NCBI GenBank assembly: GCA_036936605.1
Contig: JAUPFV010000001.1
Span: 70,141,910 to 70,205,909 of the forward strand
DNA: 64,000 nt
Direction of reading: 5' to 3'
Source: Limnanthes douglasii subsp. nivea
Lineage: Eukaryota; Streptophyta; Magnoliopsida; Brassicales; Limnanthaceae
Below, piece by piece: positions 1-10,281 of this stretch (the stretch's first letter is position 1; each line of letters begins with the position of its first letter). Under the pieces are notes generated by a model. The model made no database searches. It saw only the letters and a program-made list of their open reading frames with translations, and was not told the origin of the DNA. The position numbers were made by a program, and so were the translations under genes.

Positions 1-842
1 TGGAATTTTTGGAGAACCCCAAAAATATTTCAATTAAAAATTGTTTACAAGACTTCAGAGAATTATCATGAAATCAAACACTATTTACAACAATTTGTTT
101 GTTTATATACAAAAATTTCATTCAATCCGTAGAAAATCACTTTTAGATCTTGATTTCTTAAGTTAAAATCTGGAACATAATTTACATTGAACCAAAATGA
201 CTAATTTACTTGTAGACATAGAGAAATGTAAAGACATATATTAAAAAAATACAATTGGTTTACCATTCAATTTTTTCTATGTAAAATCCAATAATTATTC
301 ATTATATAGACATTCAAAAATCAAGATATTGACATTAGTAAAGAAAAAATATATAGACAAAAGATGGTTGAATTAAATTGCAAGCCACTTTTGTTTTGAA
401 ATAAAGAATTATCATTTACTTCAAGATGAACACTATTTTTTTACTATACAACTTCTAAACATTTATTCTATGAAATTGTCATAAAAAAATAGATGTCACG
501 GTACTGAACATCAATTATATATACAATGTCATATATGATTTATAATGAGAGATTTTTTTCCAAATTAAATATATTTCTTTTTTGATGATTATGTCAAATG
601 CAATTATTCATTTTTTATACTACAGTGGTGTCTATTTGCTTCAAAATTTCATACTTATGAAAATAAATAGTTTTATTTTATTTATATTCTAAAATTATTT
701 ATATTTTTTAATTTTCCCATTTACCATCAACAAACTAACTGTCAGTTGAAAATAACAAATATGACAATAATAGATGATAACAAGAAGATGCTTGAAGGAG
801 CTGCATGATCTTGATCGGAACACATAAGCATTTATAGTCGTA
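1..842. other. AT-rich DNA with no recognisable gene
   Basis: I find no coding pattern, LTR, tRNA-like sequence or tandem array here. The short open frames have low-complexity translations. The right border is the CAAAG target duplication of the gypsy element (843-847). Confidence 0.6.
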
Positions 843-847
843 CAAAG

Positions 848-1230
848 TGACACAGTCGGATGCACTATGACAACAAACGTTGGTCTTAGAATTGAAGGTT
901 CAAGTTCGCGTGTGTCAAACTTGAAGAAAAAACCCTGGAATCCACCAGAAAACAAATCTCGAAAACTCGAAGACTTTGATTAATAATGATGATGAAAAGT
1001 GTTTTTAAAATATAGCACCTAAGGTTCTTTATATAGAGAAACCCTAAAACATATAGAGAGACCCTAAAGCATAAAATAGGAAGTTCCTAGAAATAAGGAA
1101 AATTACTAGAATCGAAATAAGGAAAATTACTAGAATCTTAACTAGAAAAGGAAAACACTAAAAAAAATAAATATCTAAAAATAACTTGCAAGTTAGAATA
1201 GATTAGGTATTGTAACCGTCTCCTGCATCA
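848..1230 (-). repeat. 3' LTR of the 848-6122 gypsy element
   Basis: This 383-bp block aligns without gaps to 5740-6122. It holds a short internal direct repeat containing AAATAAGGAAAATTACTAG. The last codons of the polyprotein and its stop lie at 1203-1230. Confidence 0.93.
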
Positions 1231-4200
1231 GTCTCCTCCACCTCCAAAGAACTCGTCCCCGAGTTCTTATCTGGATAAAGAACACCATCAGCATGATACT
1301 CATAGATGTCCGCTACATTGAACGTATGAGAGATGCTCATGTCGTCTGGTAGATCTACCACATAAGCATTTTCATTAAGCTTTCGTAAAATATTGAATGA
1401 ACCATACTTGCGAGGCTGAAGCTTACGATAAGTACCAACTGGAAACCTTTCTTTCTTGAGAAACACCATTACTTCATCACTTTCATTGAAAAACTTGAGC
1501 CTCCGTTTTTTATCTGCTGCCCTTTTGTTTTTTTGCCCAGTTTCTTCCAATCTAGCTCAGACTGCTTCTTTAGTGTCCAAAATGTCTTTAGCCATAGCTT
1601 CAGCTGATGCACTAACTCCAGGAGCTTTCGGTAGTGGAACTAAATCAACCACATGCTTCGGGACAGAGGTATATACCAACGTAAATGGTGATTTCCCTGT
1701 CGCGGAATGTACGACACTATTGTAAGCGAACTCGACCTGCGGTAGAGCTAAATCCCACTGTTTCGGTTTATCACCACAAATACTTTAATCATGTTACCCA
1801 GGGTCTTGTTTGTGACTTCGGTTTGCCCATCACTCTGGGGATGAGCTGTAGAGCTTCGTTTTAAACTTGTTCCAAACATTCTCCATAATGTAATCCAGAA
1901 GCGACTGAGAAACTTAGTATCCCTGTCGGAAACTATTGACTTCAGAACCCCATGGAGACGCACAACTTCCCGAAAAAACAATTTGGCTATGTTGGTTGCA
2001 TTTGCGGTCTTTCTACAAGAAATGAAGTGTGTCATTTTGGAAAACCTGTCGACAACAACAAACACAGAATCCACACCTCGTTGCGTCCTCGGCAACCCCA
2101 ACACAAAATCCATAGATAGGTCCTGCCAGATATCTTCAGGAACAAATAACGGCATGTAAAGACTTGTGTTCTGAGATTGTCCCTTAGAAACCTGACAAAC
2201 AAAACACCTCCGAACAATAGCTCCAGCGTCTTTCCTAAGGTGCGACCAATAGTACCTTTCCTCCAAGCTTGCAATTGTCTTATCCCGTCCCAAATGACCA
2301 CTAAGACCACCACTGTGCAATTCTCGGATCAGCTTCTCTCGTAACGACGAGCAAGGAATGCACAGTCTGTCTCCTTTAAAAAGATAGCCATCACGAATAT
2401 GGAAGTCTGCAGAAGGATGCTTACCGTTGTACTTGTCCCATAATTCCTTGAATTCAGCATCACTTTCATATAACTCTTTCAAAAATTTGAAACCCACAAT
2501 CTCATGTGCTAAGGTAGTTAGCAAGGAAGCCCTTCTACTCAAAGCATCAACTACCTTGTTAAGAGCTCCGGACTTATGCTGAATAATGAAAGGAAATTTT
2601 TGCAGAAAACTTACCCAACGAGCATGCATCTTATTTATCACTTTCTGGCTGTGAAGAAACTTCAGAGCTTGGTGGTCAGTGAACAGAATAAACTCTCGCT
2701 GAATCAGATAATGCTCCCATTGTCGAAGAGCTCGAAATACCGCATAGAACTCTTGATCATAAGTACTCCATTTCTGTCGTGCTTCGCTTAGCTTTTCACT
2801 AAAGAAAGCTATTAGTCTTTTCTCCTGAGATAACACAGCACCAATTCCTACACCACTAGCATCACATTCCACTTGAAATATCTTATCAAAATTCGGCAAT
2901 GCTAACACAGGAGCAGTACAAAGCTTCTCCTTAATCAATGCAAAACTCTCGTCTTGTTCTGGTCCCCAATGAAACTTCCCTTTCTTCAAGCATTCAGTAA
3001 TAGGTGCAGTAAGAGTATTGAAGTCTCTTACAAATCTCCGGTGGAAAGTAGCCAAACCATGAAAACTGCGTACCTCAGTTACGGTTTTGGGAACAGGCCA
3101 GTCTTTTATTGCACGCACTTTGGCTTTATCTACTTGAATCCCATCTTCACCAACGAAAAACCCCAAAAACAGCAGATGGCTTGTGCAGAATGTGCATTTT
3201 TTTAAATTCACGTACAGCTGATTTTCTTGGAGGACTTGTAACACCTGCCGTACATGCTCTAAATGGTCGTCCTTGGGTTTGCTATAGATCAAAATATCAT
3301 CGAAGTAAACTACTACAAAGAACCCAATGAAAGGACGGAGAACATGATTCATCAATCTCATGAAAGTACTAGGTGCGTTTGACAAGCCGAAAGGCACCAC
3401 TAACCACTCGTACAATCCGTCTTTACTCTTAAAAGCAGTCTTCCATTCATCTCCAGGCCTGATTCGAATCTGATGGTACCCACTTCGAAGATCTATTTTG
3501 GAAAACAACTTTGATCCATTCAACTCATCAAGCATGTCTTCCAACCGAGGGATAGGAAACCGATATTTGATTGTGATCTTGTTGATGGCTCTATAATAAA
3601 CACACATTCGCCACTGATTACCTTTCTTTGGAACGAGAAGAACTGGTACAGTACAAGGGCTCATGCTCTCGCGGATTAACCCTTTCTTTAGCAAATCTTC
3701 AATCTGTTCCCATACAATTTCTTTCTCTTTAAGGCTCATTCGATAGTGGGGAAGATTAGGTAGACTAGAACCCGGGATCAAGTCAATGTGATACTGTATA
3801 TCACGCATAGGAGGCAGGTTGTCAGGTAGTTCCTCAGCAACTAACTCCTTGTAATCTTCCAAAATTTCTAACACCTCACGTGGAGTTGTTGTCTCCTCTG
3901 TCACGGCACTCATCAACCCATTGACCACAACCGGATAAAAACACTGTGATTCCTTAACAACCTTGTCAAGTTCATTATCATCATGCGACATGACGAGGAA
4001 GCTTGACTTTTTCTCTGTTGCAATGCTACCAAAATCCTTGACATGAGCCATTGCAATCTTATGATTCTCCCATGTAAACATGACCACATTGTCTCGTCCT
4101 CGGTACGTAATGTCGTTATTGTACTGCCATGGTCGCCCAAGGAGAATATGGCAAACATCCATATCCAAAACGTCACAAATTATCTCCTCTTTGTAATGCT

Positions 4201-4249
4201 TACCAATTGATAGAGGAATTTTGCAAGTTTCACTAACCCCTACTGTAGA
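1203..4249 (-). pseudogene. pol (reverse transcriptase, RNase H, integrase), frameshifted
   Basis: Residues are counted from the Met at 4168. Reverse transcriptase covers about 115-300, with the catalytic Asp in FSKIDL (226) and the YFDD box (288-291). The usual CVDYR motif reads CVYYR, a Tyr for a conserved Asp. RNase H has D436 and D498. Integrase has the HHCC zinc finger (H618, H625, C655, C658) and the D,D35E core D687, D748, E784 (DFVLGLP, VSDRD, DGQTE). One base is missing near 1788-1794 (IKVFV then a shift), and a TGA lies at 1558-1560. The C-terminal part (LEETGQKNK onward) then runs in frame to a stop at 1203, inside the 3' LTR. An enzyme set of this kind copies element RNA and inserts the DNA; this copy should not make a full product. 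Confidence 0.9.
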
Positions 4250-5689
4250 TCATTTCTTCACCCATCCGAGACCATACGGTTTCTCATGACGATTCGTGGA
4301 TATTTTCAAATGTGCCACCAACTTTTGAGAAACTAAATTCTCGGAGCTCCCATTGTCAACAATCACATTGCACACCTTGTTTTGAATAGAACAACGCGTT
4401 CTAAACAGATTCTTGCGTTGTCCATCTTCTTTGGATGATAGCAACAGTCGCTGTAAAACAATGCTAATTCTATCCTCAGATTCCTCTTCTGCAAATTCAA
4501 CTCCCTCATACTCCTCATTCTCCATAAAGTCGTATTCCTCTTCTTCTAGCAATGCAACCGTCTTCCTACTGGGACAAACATGCGACCTGTGACCTGTTCC
4601 TTGACAACGGAAACTCTTGTCGGTGGTTGGTCTAGCATAATGATTATTCTGTTTCGGAGTGGGGGCTTTGTCCTTCTGAATGCCACTAATGGAGCTACTT
4701 TCTTCTTTGTTGTTAGAGTTGGAATCTCTGTTAACCACGCCTTTGTCCGTTTCTCCGGCTGGTTCGACGTTGTTCTGGATCGAGAGTCTCCTGAAATTTG
4801 TGAAACCCCGAGATGATTTCTCCATCAATTCCACTTTCAAGGCTAGACTGGATGCTTCTTGAACTGTCCACACAGTCTGTAACCCTATTTTCCCTTGAAG
4901 AGAGCCCTTTAAACCACTGATGTATCTAGCCACCTTCTGATTCTCTGTTTCGTTTAAGTCACTACGTTCAAAGAAACGAAAGAACTCTGCTGTATAATCA
5001 GTCACGGTCCTGTTTCCTTGTACATAATCAATGTACATCTTGTAAAGAATCTGCTCGTAGTCCTCCGGTAAGAACCGCTCAGTCATTAGCTGCTTCATTC
5101 GGCGCCATGTTCTAACTGGACCCTTCCTCTGTCTTTGCCTTTGAATAGCCAATTTGTCCCACCAAACAGTTGCAGTCTTCTTTAACCGGATAGCCACCAT
5201 CTTAACATGTTTACTCTCCGGGACTTCCATAACATCAAAGAACCGATCAACATCAACTTGCCAATCGAGAAAGTCCTCGACACTCATAGTACCATAGAAC
5301 AATGGAATATAAGCTTTCACTCTGTAATCCTAATTATTTTGATTCCCTTGTTCTGCCTCTTTCTCTTCCAATTCCTCCTCCGAGCTAGAATCATCAACAA
5401 CGACACGGTTATGCATGCCTTGTTGTTGATTGTTTCTAACAGACTGTCGGTTGTTTCCACCATGTCGGACTCGGGGTGGCTCCTCAACAACTAGTATGTG
5501 TCTGCCTTGTCGAGTCTGATTTCGTCTCATTCCTTCTCCTTCTCCTTGTCCTGCGTTAGTAATCTGATTGGTTAATGCTGCAATCTGATTAGTTAACGCT
5601 GCCACCAGATTTGCCAGATTCATGGTTGATTCGTTCAAACTCGCTGTGAAACCCTCCATGTCGGCCCTGGTTACTGGTTGATCACCCAT
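4250..5689 (-). pseudogene. gag and protease part of the gypsy polyprotein, with in-frame stops
   Basis: The frame opens with MGDQPVTRADMEGF at 5689. An in-frame TAG after NQNN (about 5332) splits it, and the same frame resumes at once with the retrotransposon gag domain (FLDWQVDVDRFFDV, then AIRLKKTATVWWDKL). A CCHC-like knuckle, CQGTGHRSHVC, lies near 4580. The protease active site reads VIVDNGSSENLV near 4340-4370, so the D-x-G core is kept. A second in-frame TGA after LGWVKK (4250-4252) separates this part from pol. These are simple nonsense changes in a single frame. Expected products are the capsid protein that packages element RNA and the aspartic protease that cleaves the polyprotein. 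Confidence 0.88.
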
Positions 5690-5722
5690 AGCTGTTCAAG
5701 CTTTGAAAAGAGTAGGAGATTA

Positions 5723-5737
5723 CCTGATCTGATACCA
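5723..5737 (-). promoter_or_regulatory. Primer-binding site (initiator tRNA-Met type)
   Basis: Two bases inside the 5' LTR, the minus strand reads TGGTATCAGATCAGG. This matches the TGGTATCAGA core used by most plant gypsy and copia elements to prime minus-strand DNA from tRNA-iMet. The end departs from the usual GAGC. Confidence 0.85.
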
Positions 5738-5739
5738 CT

Positions 5740-6122
5740 TGACGCAGTTGGATGCACTAAGACAACAAACGTTGGTCTTAGAATTGAAGGTTCAAGTTCG
5801 CAGGTGTCAAACTTAAAGAAAAAACCCTGGAATCCACCAGAAAACAAATCTAGAAAACTCGAAGACTTTGATTAATAATGATGACGAAAAGTGTTTTTAA
5901 AACATAGCACCTAAGGTTCTTTATATAGAGAAACCCTAAAGCATATAGAGAAACCCTAAAGCATAAAATAGGAAGTTCCTAGAAATAAGGAAAATTACTA
6001 GAATCGAAATAAGGAAAATTACTAGAATCTTAACTAGAAAAGGAAAACGCTAAAAAAAAGAAATATCTAAAAATAACTTGCAAGCTAGAATAGATTAGGT
6101 ATTGTAACTGTCTCATGCATCA
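5740..6122 (-). repeat. 5' LTR of the 848-6122 gypsy element
   Basis: This is the partner of the LTR at 848-1230 and the same length. On the minus strand it should hold the promoter and transcription start. It is followed on the right by the target duplication CAAAG. Confidence 0.93.
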
Positions 6123-6127
6123 CAAAG

Positions 6128-7144
6128 CTTCGTACATATCCTCCAGAAGAAACACCATTTACAATTTTATATGGAATATAACATTAGTATTTACCAAAAT
6201 ATGTATGTCATCTCATAAAATCGTAATGTATGATGAAACAAATAATGCACAAACCCAAAGCGTTGAGTTAAACGAAATTGTAGAAATAAATTTTAAAATA
6301 TATCTTCATTTAAGACATTACAAGACATTATTAATGAAAAATATATAGAAGTCGACAGTGTGATTGAGAATTTTGAACAAAGAGACAAAGTCTTACAAAG
6401 AGTTTTCTTCATACAAAAGAAAAAAGACTCGGAAAATTGGCCTTAAATTGGGAGGTTCAATTCATAATCAAAGCCAAAGCGAAGCCAATAATTTACATAT
6501 TACTGGGTGAAGAAGGAAACCAAATTCATAACCCTTAGAATAAATAGCATTTGAAAGCCTATCCTCAATACTTCATATTGTACCTCACTACTATTTATAA
6601 ACGTGTTTAATAAAATGCGACGATGTACTATTTTCTACCTTGGTGGCGTGATAATATTTTAAGGAAGCATTTGACATTAATAAAATATTTCATTTCTAAA
6701 AGATAAAGTTTCCTTTTGCTTCTAAAAGTGGATACTCACTTCTAAGAGTTAAAAACCATCATGCCAACAAAAGGTGATTCCAACATGAACACCCAAGACT
6801 TTATAAAGTCTACCAACTTAAAAATAAGTCTCAGATGATTAAAAAAGTAGTGCTTAAACAATAAGCAAGCTTCAAATACTTCAAAAGTAAGGAAAACCTA
6901 CAATGAGAGAAATGCACCTAAGTACCTTTGGATTTTTTTTATAAAAGATCCAAGTAGGAAAGATAGTTGATGATATTGCATGGAAAGTCTCAGCTCGAGA
7001 ATAATCCATGTTAGAAAAACTATTACATAATATGGAATAACAACTTCATCATCAATTACGGTAGATATATTTACAAAAGTTTTGGAGGCTCCAGACTTTA
7101 GAACTTTTGCATCTTCTGTAGTATCCAATTATATTAAGATTTGA
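6128..7144. other. Non-coding stretch, unassigned
   Basis: I recognise no protein. On the minus strand there is a TATA-like motif (TATAAATAG, near 6596) with leader-like sequence after it, so this may be a decayed LTR or promoter of an unidentified element. Confidence 0.35.
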
Positions 7145-7366
7145 TTTTATAGTATTTAGAGCCTCAATTCCTGCTATGGGGCAAACATGTTTCTGAATAC
7201 TGATTTCATCTGATTCACGGTCTAAAGAATAGAATGTCATCTATGGTCATGAAGATCTCGAAGATCGTTTGGTATGCGGGGATACATCAGGTGTTTTGAT
7301 AGATGATCGTATTGACCAGTTACAGAAGGAGTTTAAATTGGCTACCAATCCTCGGATCAAGGTAAG
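7145..7366 (+). repeat. Truncated relative of the TRIM at 61282-62477 (internal part)
   Basis: The sequence matches the minus strand of 61925-62140. It starts at a degraded primer-binding site (GTATTTAGAGCCTC for GGTATCAGAGCCTC) and ends at GATCAAGGTAA. Both copies keep the same reading frame, with YGHEDLE, RLVCGDT, IDDRIDQLQK and then FKL. Homology stops where the palindrome begins, so the palindromic element either inserted here or truncated it. No LTR of this family is visible on the left. Confidence 0.75.
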
Positions 7367-7368
7367 TC

Positions 7369-7741
7369 TGTAATTTCTGTCTAGAATTCTGTGGAGTTTT
7401 GTGAGTATTTAATGTTTGGGTAGAATGTAGAGGGAGAATTAAGCTGCCTGGTTGTATTTAATTTTCATTACCCCCATTTAATGTTGGTGGTTGGGTATTT
7501 ATACCCTTATATTTGGGCCACATGGGCTTTCGGGTCGTGTTTAATGGACTCGGGTCGAGTTGAAGGACCCATTAGTTCTAAGTAGGGGAACAGGCAGTTT
7601 AGTCAAAAAGTGATTAGGTTTTAAGTACTTTAGTTCTGTTCGAACAGTTCAATGGATAATGGTGTCCAAACTGCCCCTGTCCGGTTAGGTGGACATTGTC
7701 CGAACTGACCCTGTCCGAGGTGGTGACAGAATTCGGACTCA
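7369..7741. repeat. LTR-like block, arm 1
   Basis: This 373-bp block begins TGTAATTT and ends GGACTCA. Its inverted partner at 12840-13212 has exactly the same length, and a third partial copy lies at 63778-64000. The TG...CA ends, the presence in three places and the position next to a Tat-type accessory ORF suggest a 3' LTR. No primer-binding site is adjacent. Confidence 0.65.
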
Positions 7742-8087
7742 TTAGTAGCCCTTTTTTTAGGTGGTGTTCAAAAACCTTTTGCAAGACCTAAAAAAACAGT
7801 CTGTTGCTAGTGACAGTTACATCAGGACAGGTCCTTCGAATTGTGTTATAGCTTTATCCGGACTAAAAAAGGTTCTTGAATTTAAGCGGTTTCTTTTCAG
7901 AGTTCGTGGGACACGTGTCTCTCTCTGGTTCGTTATTTCAGCCGTTTTTTCAGCTAGAATTTCGCTCCCACCTTCTCTGAAAAACAACCTCTTCATTTAA
8001 TGAAGATGACATCATCATCTTCATACTTACGCCAAATTTCAGATCTTTCTCTCTCAAACACAAATACTTCTTTCTGGTTGTAAGTTT

Positions 8088-10281
8088 ATGTTCACAGCTA
8101 GGAACGCTTTAATCAAAGGCGGGTGGCTTAATCTATCAGATCTAGAAAATGCACAAAAAGTTGAACGGGAAAGGCGCATTGCTGCAGGCCTACCTACTTC
8201 TCCTGTCGACAAACCAGAAATTCCAAACACAGAGCCTGACTAGGGCTCTTCTTCAACCAGGAGCGTTAAACCGAGGAGATTGTTTCAACCCAGTCTTTCG
8301 ACAATTGTTTCAGGCTCATCGGTTCAGGAATCGGAGCCCACTGTTAAACCAAGGCAAACAGTTACCAGTTTCAAGAAGCCTTCCCCATTTATCGCCATGG
8401 GGTCAGATGCATAAGTCTCTCCCAATAATCTAGTTGATCGGAGAAGAGGTCGCCTGGTAAAAGGGCAGGCTTCAAAAGGCTCACCTTCAAAAAATGGTGT
8501 CAAAGACAGAAACACAGGGTCAGAGGCACCCATAAAAGTTCCTAAGGACAAGTTGTCCGGTACGGAGGCCTCTAGCCCAAGCCTCCAAAGAGAATCCACC
8601 ACATCTGAGCCCCTGCAGGAGGCCAGAGTTCAGGAAAGCATTGAAGCCCAACAGTCTGGAGGCCAGACTGAACCAACTCCTAACTCCCCTCCCCCAAAAA
8701 CAACCAAAAACCCCTCCTCGGTAATGGAGGAAGCAATGAAGGATTCCTTTGAAGAGGCTCCGTTCGAGTCCGAAGTCTCCGGACAAACAAGTGAAGCTGG
8801 TGCTGCCAAGAAGGACAAAGGCAAGGAGAAACTATGCTTAAGGCATCCGGATTTGCCGGAGTGTCTTGTAGGAAAAGTGGGACCTTGTTTCCATAAGGTC
8901 AATGTTAAGTATTTACTTGCTTTACAAAAAATTAATTATGCCTTCATCCACACAGCCGAACTGGGTCGGATGCGAACGAAGTGGGGATTCCGGAGAATGT
9001 AAAAATAAGGATCCCAATAGACCCTGAAACGCCAATGGACTGCAAGCTTAGTGAAGTAGTCATCTTTACTGAACTTTTTAACTGGGGATTAAGGTTTCCC
9101 TTAGATCCGGAGATAGTCAGATATCTGCACCTCATAAAGCTCTGCCCAAGTCAACTGAGCCCTAATGCCTGGTACACTCTCATGGCCTGTATCATAGCTT
9201 CGAGACTCTCCGGAATTCCTCTTCCGATGGAGGAATTCGCTGATGTGGCCAGCCTCTGTAGAAACCCCCATATCCCCTTTTATCACTTCAACATAGGTGA
9301 TAACTATAAGGCAGTGGATGACCTGCTCGAGTTGGAGAGAAATTGGAGGACTCACTTTTTGTCTGTGAGTGGCGCTTGGGAGAATGGGAGGAAAATCAAA
9401 GCCGGAGTCAAACCGAGTCTCCTTACCAGCAGATGGAGAAATGATCGTAAGAATCCCACCTTACATTCTCATTTTTATTTTTATCAAATTTGTTTAACTG
9501 ACTGGTCTTGTCTTTTTTCTTGACAAAACTGCCTAAAGATTTCAATGATTATTTAAAGGCCGGACAGATCACTTGTACCAAGATCAACACTTGGGCTGCT
9601 GAAAAGTGGGGAAACCGTTTTTATAACGCATTTACCGGAGGAAATCTCGCAAGGTCCCATATCTGGAACACTACTGGCCGGAGGGACTTGACCTGGGAGG
9701 AACTTACCACTCCACCCCCTCCGGATGTAGTCCTTAAAAGAACACACGCACCGGACGGGTCACTGTATTTGCCAGGTCGAGCCAAGGCCCCAAGTAAGAT
9801 GAAAGAGAAAAAAGGGAAGGGTAAGAAGAGTGCGGTCGAAGCCAATCCTACTGAAGCGGAGGAATCTGCTTTAACCAACCAAGAGGGGCCAGCTCCAAGT
9901 CAGATTGATGCTGCTCTTCTAGAATTTTTGGAGCAGGAGAGCACTAGGGAAGAGGCAGGATCTCCAAAACCTTCAAGGGTTCCTAAGAGAGACAGGAAAC
10001 AGGGAGGAGAAAGCAAAGACAAGAAGGCCAAGAAGAAAAAGACCTCCAGGGGTGATGAACTTTCTCTCCGGCCTCTGGAGCCCCTCCCTCCTGTTGACCC
10101 TACTGATCCAACAAGAGCAGAAGAGATCCCTGGTGACTTTCAAACCGATGAGGTTGGAGGAGGAGACATCAGTATCGATGGTGTCGACATTACAGGACTT
10201 GAGGGAGTTGGTGACTATTTTGAAACCTCCCCAGAGACGACTTTGTTGGGCCCTACCTCTCTGGGAAGGTTTTCAAAGTAG
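8088..10281 (+). pseudogene. Accessory ORF of a Tat-type gypsy element, arm 1 (broken)
   Basis: The start ATG at 8088 is conserved in both arms (MFTARNALIKGGW). Next come a basic, Ser/Pro-rich stretch, a conserved middle (KVNVKYLLALQKINYAFIH, ETPMDCKLSEVVIF, LCPSQLSPNAWYTLMACI) and a C-terminal part (NTWAAEKWGNRF, then Lys-rich). The middle resembles the plant 'putative gypsy-type transposon' family (Pfam Transposase_28), an assignment from memory of the family. Its molecular role is unknown. Lesions are a TAG near 8249, a stop near 8412, a one-base deletion near 8985 relative to arm 2, and loss of the intron acceptor. The frame crosses the palindrome centre and ends in arm 2 sequence, so the true C-terminus is missing. 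Confidence 0.7.
9447..9526 (+). other. Intron of the accessory ORF, arm 1, acceptor lost
   Basis: The donor GATC|GTAAGA is intact and the body is T-rich. At the acceptor, where arm 2 has TTGACAG, arm 1 reads TTGACAA, so splicing at this site should fail. The length, 80 bp, is the same in both arms. Confidence 0.65.

Larger units (their letters stand above)
848..6122 (-). mobile_element. Ty3/gypsy LTR retrotransposon, chromovirus (CRM-like)
   Basis: The element is 5,275 bp, with two 383-bp LTRs that begin TGA and end TCA. It is flanked by a perfect 5-bp duplication, CAAAG, at 843-847 and 6123-6127. A primer-binding site for initiator tRNA-Met follows the 5' LTR, and a purine-rich tract precedes the 3' LTR (1231-1250, read on the minus strand). 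The order gag, protease, reverse transcriptase, RNase H, integrase is that of Ty3/gypsy. The polyprotein reads through the purine tract and stops 28 bp inside the 3' LTR, as described for CRM-type chromoviruses. I see no canonical chromodomain. By eye the LTRs differ at about 16 of 383 positions with no indel. It is probably not autonomous, because the reading frame is broken four times. Confidence 0.93.

Noticed and set aside
6128..7144. Endogenous pararetrovirus or LTR promoter upstream of the TRIM fragment
   Set aside because: There is a TATA-like motif and a leader-like stretch, but no coat, movement or polymerase motif and no partner repeat, so it is left unassigned.
8324..8902. Minus-strand open frames in palindrome arm 1, with mirror copies in arm 2 (11595-12161, +)
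   Set aside because: They lie opposite the accessory ORF, whose plus-strand reading has conserved motifs in a third place (41660-42790). The opposite frames do not.
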